From: Absicoccus intestinalis
Lineage (GTDB): Bacteria; Bacillota_I; Bacilli_A; Erysipelotrichales; Erysipelotrichaceae
Reading direction: 5' to 3'
Length of the DNA: 64,000 nucleotides
Assembly: GCF_033971885.1 (NCBI RefSeq)
Contig: NZ_JALBUS010000005.1
Span: forward strand, 1-64,000
Part shown: one piece after another, positions 60,767 through 64,000 of the stretch
Layout of the letters: every line of letters starts with the position of its first letter
Position numbering within the stretch: position 1 is the stretch's first letter
Position numbers and translations under genes: made by a program
The notes under the pieces: generated by a model
Seen by the model: only the letters and a program-made list of their open reading frames with translations
The model's database searches: none
Told to the model about the DNA's origin: nothing

Positions 60767-61045
60767 TTATTGTAATACGATTTTATCAAATGTAGCAAGT
60801 AACGTATAGGTTGCTCTGAATGCATCACATACATCATTTGGAATCGCATAATTTCCGGTCAAATCGCGCAATTTTTTAAACTCGTCTTTTACATCCAGAT
60901 TTCCTTCTCTGATTTTCTTTTGTATTTGTTCATATACTTGGCGTACCTGGAAGACTTCCGGATGATGTTGCCCATGAACCTTTGCGATTGCCTTTGTATA
61001 CACATCTAAAATGGCATTGTTTTCTTCATAAAATTCTTTGATCAT
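60767..61045 (-). CDS. Hemerythrin-like (Ric/ScdA C-terminal type) protein, shortened, 92 aa
   Basis: MIKEFYEENNAILDVYTKAI, KVHGQHHPEVFQVRQVYEQI and KKLRDLTGNYAIPNDVCDAF resemble the hemerythrin part of Ric iron-sulfur-repair proteins. The usual C-terminal segment with the last His and Glu iron ligands is absent: the ORF stops after TYTLLATFDKIVLQ. It may be a natural short form or truncated. Encoded between the HMA chaperone and the Crp/Fnr gene. Confidence 0.55.
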   Translation of the reverse strand: MIKEFYEENNAILDVYTKAIAKVHGQHHPEVFQVRQVYEQIQKKIREGNLDVKDEFKKLRDLTGNYAIPNDVCDAFRATYTLLATFDKIVLQ

Positions 61046-61059
61046 TGTATATACCCTCC

Positions 61060-61287
61060 TTATTTTACCGATGTTTTCAAAACATCGTACCCAATGGAAC
61101 GGACTGCATCCGCTGCTATTTCCATATTTGTCTGTGTTTCATCAAACACAAATTTAGCCTTACTCGCATTAAAGAGCACTTTTACACTTTCCGATTGGAC
61201 ACCTTTTACCTTTTTTAGGGCGCCTTCTATCTTTTGCATGCAGGTTGGACATGCCAATGTTTCTAATTGTAAGATTCCTTTTTTCAT
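61060..61287 (-). CDS. Heavy-metal-associated (HMA) domain metallochaperone, 75 aa
   Basis: Ferredoxin-like HMA fold of CopZ type with the metal motif CPTC at residues 13-16 (LETLACPTCMQKIEGALKKV) and the second half VKVLFNASKAKFVFDETQTN. The consensus Met before the motif is replaced (TLACPTC). It probably delivers a soft metal or partners the ATPase encoded 21 bases upstream. Confidence 0.88.
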   Translation of the reverse strand: MKKGILQLETLACPTCMQKIEGALKKVKGVQSESVKVLFNASKAKFVFDETQTNMEIAADAVRSIGYDVLKTSVK

Positions 61288-61308
61288 TTTTCTTCATCCT
61301 TTCTATCA

Positions 61309-63207
61309 TCAGTTTAGCCATAGCTTGCTGATCCATAATTGATTTCTATCAAGAAAACCTATTTTTTTGTCGTACAGAAGTCGCATGGCATTCATAATAA
61401 CAACCAGAATGCTACTTTCATGAACAAACATACCAATTTCCATATTCATCCAGTCACTGGCAAACAAGCTCACCAACAACACCACAACGACAAACAAGGC
61501 GATTCCCATATTTTCGATTCGATTACGACGAGTTGCCTTGGCAAGACGAAAAGCATCGGGAAGACGATGAATGTCTGAATGCATCAATACTACATCGGAT
61601 GTCTCAATGGCAGCATCCGTACCATCTCCCATCGCAATGCCAATGTCTGCCTCAGCCAAAGATGGACTGTCATTGATGCCATCGCCCACAAAAGCTACAA
61701 TTTCTCCCATTTCCTTTCGCGCTTTGACATACGTTGCTTTGTCTTGTGGTAACATGTTGCCTCTTGCTTCTGTCAATTCAAGTTCCTGGCATACAAGCTC
61801 AACCGCCATCGGCTGATCACCAGAAAGCAGAATCAGATTTTTAACTCCCATTTTCTGTAATGCCTGGATATCTTCTTTCACGCCTGCTCGGATCTGGTCG
61901 CGGATACCCACAGCCATGGCAAGTTGTCCATCCACTGCCAATAAGACAGTGGAATTGCCATCCGCTTCCATGCTCGCAATATCGCGTTTTGTCTTGGCAT
62001 CCAAGACAATATGATGTTTATGCATCAAACCAACATTGCCAACAAGCACATCGTGTTCATCCACTTGTGCAACAATACCGCCTCCCTGCATCACTGCAGA
62101 CGATTGCACAACATGTGTCTGGTCACTCGAATATTCGTTCAATATGGCTTTTGCGAGTGGATGAGACGACTCCTTTTCAACACTGATAAGCAACTCAGTT
62201 GCAAGTTGATGGTCTTGACTTGTATATACAGTCCGAACGACCTGTGGATTTCCATAGGTCAGTGTGCCTGTCTTATCAAATAGGATCGTATCTGTCTGCG
62301 CAAATTTGCCTATGACATCACTTCCTTTAAACAAGATGCCCTGACGGGCTCCTTTCCCAATACCGGACACATTTGAGACGGGTACACCAATGACAAGAGC
62401 TCCTGGACAGCCCAGCACTAAAATGGTAGTGGCCATGGCAATATCTTTTGTCCAGAGCCAAACAACGATACCAAGCATCAAAACAATGGGCGTATAATAT
62501 TTCGAAAACTGATCAATGAATCGCTCTGTTTTGGATTTGGAGTCCTGTGCTTCCTCTACTAATTCTATGATCTTTCCAAAAGTTGTATCTTCACCCACTT
62601 TTTCAGCCTTCAACTGTAAGGCTCCATTCTCAAGTATCGTCCCCGCAAAGACTTTGTCACCTACACTTTTTTCCACTGGAATGGATTCACCGGTAATTCC
62701 TGCTTCATTGACAATGCCATTACCAAAAGTCACTTCACCATCCACCGGAATTTGGCTACCCGTTTTCACAAGTAGAGTATCTCCTTTTACCACTTCATCA
62801 ATTGCCACTTCTTCAAATTCACCCGATTTGTTTTTGCGCCATGCCGATGCCGGTGCCATTTCGACTAGACTCTGAATGGCTGAGCGTGTTTTTGCCAACG
62901 TTTTCTGTTCCAGATAAGCACCAAACAAGAACAAAAACGAAACAATGGATGATTCCTCAAAGGAACGAATCCCAAAAGCCCCCGCTATCGCAAGAGTCAC
63001 CAATACATCTATACTAATTACCTTTACTCTTAATGCCTGCACAGCCTGTATGGCAATGGGAAGCCCACCGATCAGGGAAGCCCCAATAAGAAAGTAAGTA
63101 GAAATTTTTCCTGGCACGGAAAGCATTTTGAGACCAAACGAAATCAAAATAAAAATTCCCGTCATGACCATCCAATGATTGCGATTCTGTAACACCCATT
63201 TTTGCAT
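61309..63207 (-). CDS. Heavy-metal-translocating P1B-type ATPase, 632 aa
   Basis: About eight membrane helices, actuator motif GITGESIPVEKSVGDKVFAG, phosphorylation site DKTGTLTYGNPQ (Asp near 311), SSHPLAKAIL (P1B His-Pro) and hinge VAFVGDGINDSPSLAEADIG. There is no N-terminal metal domain; the separate HMA protein may supply it. The transport site in helix 6 is CPG (VLGCPGALVIGVPVS, Cys near 267) instead of the CPC of copper and Cd/Zn pumps, so specificity is uncertain. GGAGGAGG precedes the start, and a perfect Fnr box lies at the promoter. Confidence 0.92.
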   Translation of the reverse strand: MQKWVLQNRNHWMVMTGIFILISFGLKMLSVPGKISTYFLIGASLIGGLPIAIQAVQALRVKVISIDVLVTLAIAGAFGIRSFEESSIVSFLFLFGAYLEQKTLAKTRSAIQSLVEMAPASAWRKNKSGEFEEVAIDEVVKGDTLLVKTGSQIPVDGEVTFGNGIVNEAGITGESIPVEKSVGDKVFAGTILENGALQLKAEKVGEDTTFGKIIELVEEAQDSKSKTERFIDQFSKYYTPIVLMLGIVVWLWTKDIAMATTILVLGCPGALVIGVPVSNVSGIGKGARQGILFKGSDVIGKFAQTDTILFDKTGTLTYGNPQVVRTVYTSQDHQLATELLISVEKESSHPLAKAILNEYSSDQTHVVQSSAVMQGGGIVAQVDEHDVLVGNVGLMHKHHIVLDAKTKRDIASMEADGNSTVLLAVDGQLAMAVGIRDQIRAGVKEDIQALQKMGVKNLILLSGDQPMAVELVCQELELTEARGNMLPQDKATYVKARKEMGEIVAFVGDGINDSPSLAEADIGIAMGDGTDAAIETSDVVLMHSDIHRLPDAFRLAKATRRNRIENMGIALFVVVVLLVSLFASDWMNMEIGMFVHESSILVVIMNAMRLLYDKKIGFLDRNQLWISKLWLN

Positions 63208-63233
63208 GTCATCCTCCTCCTTTAGACAGTCTC

Positions 63234-63275
63234 AGTATAAAAAAATCTTCCAAAATAAAAATTGATAGGTATCAA
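63234..63275 (-). promoter_or_regulatory. Fnr-box promoter of the metal-ATPase operon
   Basis: Perfect palindrome TTGATACCTATCAA (63275-63262 on the minus strand; consensus TTGAT-N4-ATCAA) with TATACT (63239-63234) as -10. The predicted start would be near 63227, placing the box centre at about -41.5, the class II activation position. The Crp/Fnr gene at the end of the operon is the likely regulator. Confidence 0.8.
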
Positions 63276-63323
63276 GTTTCTGTATTTTTTGGGTGTGCAT
63301 AAGTTATAATTTTCTACTTCCAT

Positions 63324-63359
63324 AAAAAAACACGGAAATGGGCACACCATTCCGTGTTT
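63324..63359 (-). terminator. Terminator of the partial gene at 63402-64000
   Basis: Minus-strand AAACACGGAA / TTCCGTGTTT with a 12-base loop, then seven T. Confidence 0.85.
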
Positions 63360-63401
63360 CTGGTTATTCATTTAGACAATAGGAATACATTGAGCCTACC
63401 C

Positions 63402-64000
63402 CTATTCATACTGAAACTTTACTCCCTTCTCTTTGAACATTGCTTCCAATTCTTTCTTGTCAATCTTTCCCTCTTTTATGGCTTGTTGTATTCCCGGTCC
63501 AAGAGATATGGTTAATGGGCCCCGTCTCATTGTCCGCTGTGCCAATTCAACTGGTTTCCAACCACGATTGCTATATAGATGCGTATGATTGTGATAATCC
63601 ATAAAAAGTTGTACCAGTTTTTCTAGATCTTTCTTTGAAAGAAGTACGCCACATTCCCTGAGTTCCGATGTGATCCATTTGAGTTGCAACGTAGGAGATA
63701 CCAGACCAAGCACCGATTTGCGATGAATATCTCGCAATAGCTTCTCTAATTCTGGCCCTTTCCGATCTTCCAGATACTTGTTCAATTTCTTCTCGTTTCG
63801 TTTTGGTCCACCCTCTATCTCACCACTAAGATACTTCACTTGGAATTCTTCATGATGAGAAAGAAAGGAAAATTCACTTAATCGTTTTCCCACATGATTG
63901 GATTTCTTTTTATGTCCAGACATATCCACCAGTTCTTTCGCATCTGCTTTCAACCTTCCAAGAAAATCTTTCAATTTTTTCTCTTCAATGGATAGTTGTT
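63402..64000 (-). CDS. Partial unidentified protein, C-terminal 199 residues
   Basis: The frame is open to the window edge (QLSIEEKKLKDFLGRLKADA); a TTG at 63974 is not a convincing start. The visible part is charged and helical, ending MDYHNHTHLYSNRGWKPVEL, GPLTISLGPGIQQAIKEGKI and LEAMFKEKGVKFQYE. This tail (dipeptide N-H-T then N-x-G-W-x-P-x-E-L, then T-I-S-L-G-P-G) is familiar from proteins with a SEC-C or pRiA4b ORF3-like N-terminal part, but that part is outside the window. The function is unknown. Confidence 0.6.
   Translation of the reverse strand, partial: QLSIEEKKLKDFLGRLKADAKELVDMSGHKKKSNHVGKRLSEFSFLSHHEEFQVKYLSGEIEGGPKRNEKKLNKYLEDRKGPELEKLLRDIHRKSVLGLVSPTLQLKWITSELRECGVLLSKKDLEKLVQLFMDYHNHTHLYSNRGWKPVELAQRTMRRGPLTISLGPGIQQAIKEGKIDKKELEAMFKEKGVKFQYE

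Noticed and set aside
1..64000. Possible recoding of TAA as a sense codon, because several genes have internal TAA codons.
   Set aside because: Many intact genes here end in TAA immediately followed by a terminator (for example lon, the creatininase-family gene and azlD), so TAA is a normal stop; the internal ones are lesions.
1..64000. CRISPR array, tRNA, rRNA or phage structural genes.
   Set aside because: No regularly spaced repeats, cloverleaf-like or ribosomal sequences and no capsid, tail or terminase signatures were seen on either strand.

Overview
The window is low-G+C Bacillota DNA: AGGAGG-type ribosome sites, many T-tailed intrinsic terminators, a CIRCE operator, an FMN riboswitch feeding an ECF-type riboflavin transporter, and AzlCD, LytTR-DUF3021-ABC and flavorubredoxin genes. 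Surface proteins with a 'GHNWK...FDGKTYTD' repeat and a YARHG lipoprotein suggest a gut or oral Erysipelotrichia-like anaerobe; that placement is inference. No tRNA, rRNA or CRISPR array was seen.

Layout. 1-5.7 kb: a frameshifted Cna-B surface protein, a NAD kinase gene with an in-frame stop, and wrecked aldehyde dehydrogenase, SDR, flavodoxin and NTF2-like genes. 5.7-9.1 kb: hydrolase, cupin, cyclophilin-like and carboxymuconolactone decarboxylase genes divergent from a TetR-nitroreductase pair. 9.1-11.4 kb: YARHG lipoprotein and a decayed surface repeat protein. 11.5-18.7 kb: a coordinated amine or amino-acid oxidation island, with two operons (PII, permease, ornithine-cyclodeaminase-like; and a four-subunit HcnABC-like flavoprotein dehydrogenase plus AraC regulator) sharing one promoter architecture. 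18.9-30.7 kb: gene remnants, lon, azlCD, a dead esterase, cysK, a YjbR-EVE protein, the riboswitch operon, an ABC/LytTR operon and a 2-hydroxyacid dehydrogenase. 30.8-41.7 kb: AI-2E exporter, the intact surface repeat protein, an old-yellow-enzyme flavoprotein, flavorubredoxin, regulators and nitroreductase.

41.9-50.9 kb is mobile DNA: an IS3-family element with a 3-bp target duplication, then a composite transposon made of two directly repeated IS256-family copies around an alcohol dehydrogenase, AraC and acetyltransferase cargo. The whole unit is bounded by an 8-bp direct repeat. Both transposase copies are frameshifted. 51-57.5 kb holds small housekeeping and accessory genes.

57.6-63.2 kb holds the most striking structure. 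A metal ATPase, HMA chaperone, hemerythrin-like and Crp/Fnr-regulator operon has a perfect Fnr box at its promoter. Its regulator gene is split by a 2.49-kb cassette carrying a tyrosine recombinase between two opposed half-hsdS genes. The junctions show integration at a 6-bp TTGTTT core that resembles the recombinase's own 15-bp hsdS inversion site.

About fifteen genes or mobile-element ORFs carry nonsense, frameshift, deletion or insertion lesions. Several lesions are large internal deletions or junctions, which argues for genuine gene decay; some single-base lesions could be consensus errors.
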